From contig JAEZDY010000024.1 in the NCBI GenBank assembly GCA_023417935.1, positions 372,001-436,000 on the forward strand: a stretch of 64,000 nucleotides of DNA. Direction: 5' to 3'. This stretch comes from Bacteroidota bacterium. Its GTDB lineage: Bacteria; Bacteroidota; Bacteroidia; Bacteroidales; Lentimicrobiaceae. Made by a program: the position numbers and the translations under genes. Under the pieces are notes generated by a model, which saw only the letters and a list, made by a program, of their open reading frames with translations, was not told the origin of the DNA and did not search any database. Below are positions 63,622 through 64,000 of this stretch, piece after piece. Position 1 is the stretch's first letter, and each line of letters starts with the position of its first letter.

Positions 63622-63685
63622 CATATAACCTGAAGATTTTTAGCAAACAGCCATAAAATATTTAGTACACAACCAGAAGACAACA

Positions 63686-64000
63686 ATGAAAAACATAGAT
63701 ACATATACTGTTCAGGTAATGGCTGATATGGCCGCTGAAGGTAAATCACCCGAGTACCTGTTTTGGGTAGGTTGTGCAGGCGCTTTTGATGCACGTTATA
63801 AGAAAGTTACCGTAGCCTTTGCCAAATTACTATTGCACGCAGGTATTGATTTCGCAATTCTTGGAAGTGAAGAAACATGTAATGGCGACCCTGCCCGAAG
63901 AGCCGGTAATGAAATGCTCTTTCAAATGCAGGCACTGCAGGTAATTGAGAAGCTAAACACATACAAGGTTACCAAAATACTCACTTGTTGTCCGCACTGC
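63686..64000 (+). CDS. CCG-domain Fe-S oxidoreductase, HdrB/D-like (partial, C-terminus off window)
   Basis: The ATG at 63686 opens a frame that runs to the right edge (105 codons). It contains LFWVGCAGAFDARYKKV, EETCNGDPARRAGNE and TCCPHC, the first cysteines of a CCG (cysteine-rich) domain as in HdrB/HdrD, GlpC and LldE. Such subunits hold unusual Fe-S clusters and act on disulfides or transfer electrons. It lies 64 bp after its membrane partner and is presumably the same operon. The rest of the gene is outside. Confidence 0.88.
   Translation, partial: MKNIDTYTVQVMADMAAEGKSPEYLFWVGCAGAFDARYKKVTVAFAKLLLHAGIDFAILGSEETCNGDPARRAGNEMLFQMQALQVIEKLNTYKVTKILTCCPHC

Overview
The window looks like a 64 kb stretch of chromosomal core genome from a Bacteroidota bacterium, low in G+C and probably Bacteroidales-like. 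Several sequence features support this. A secreted endonuclease carries a type IX secretion (T9SS) C-terminal sorting domain. Several promoters fit the Bacteroidota pattern TTTG-N19-21-TAnnTTTG. The F1 epsilon subunit is short. TopA ends in C-terminal repeats instead of zinc fingers. The gene string coaX - outer-membrane protein - TPR - lptC - CorC/GldE-like - TPR - SurA/PpiD-like is, from memory, a familiar Bacteroidota arrangement. I saw no insertion sequence, prophage, CRISPR array or rRNA. There is one tRNA (Phe).

Layout: 1-3.7 kb, a minus-strand run (PHP phosphatase, cut by the left edge; U32 protein; T9SS-exported endonuclease I; MntP-like membrane protein). 3.8-5.9 kb, pyruvate kinase and ComF, convergent. 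6-15.1 kb, a long minus-strand envelope-biogenesis cluster from coaX to the SurA/PpiD-like foldase. 15.2 kb, tRNA-Phe, then atpC-atpD on the minus strand. 17.3-20.4 kb, a C69 dipeptidase and a membrane-anchored coiled-coil protein. 20.7-29.6 kb, a plus-strand tripartite RND efflux operon headed by its likely TetR regulator, followed by a GT-C-like membrane protein and an ICMT-like methyltransferase. 29.6-32.9 kb, pheS, two cyclophilins and tdk on the minus strand. 33-41.8 kb, mixed housekeeping and surface proteins (repeat protein, M28 peptidase, RsmI, Nudix, ElbB, SRAP, two lipoproteins). 41.8-45.3 kb, Fe-dependent alcohol dehydrogenase and RNase R. 45.5-53.5 kb, an orphan receiver converging on a tight minus-strand series cysC-cysD-cysN-mrdA-rodA-ABC ATPase. 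53.7-56.9 kb, Wza/Wzc-type polysaccharide export. 57-64 kb, miaB, topA, a degenerate arginase-family protein and a membrane Fe-S (heterodisulfide-reductase-like) pair cut by the right edge.

Most genes have recognisable families. The less ordinary signals are listed here. (i) A helically phased 11-bp repeat array at 38.9 kb folds into a long inverted repeat. (ii) Three tandem 33-nt units run across the stop codon of the arginase-like gene. (iii) That arginase-like protein has lost several of its metal ligands. (iv) Two clearly paralogous secreted TPR proteins flank lptC and the CorC/GldE gene. (v) A 9-bp dyad lies just upstream of the tetR -7 element. (vi) The Wzc-like kinase has a Tyr-Gly tail encoded by a hexanucleotide-like repeat. 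I did not find a clearly new multi-gene defence or mobile system. All family calls come from reading the translated sequences, with no database search.
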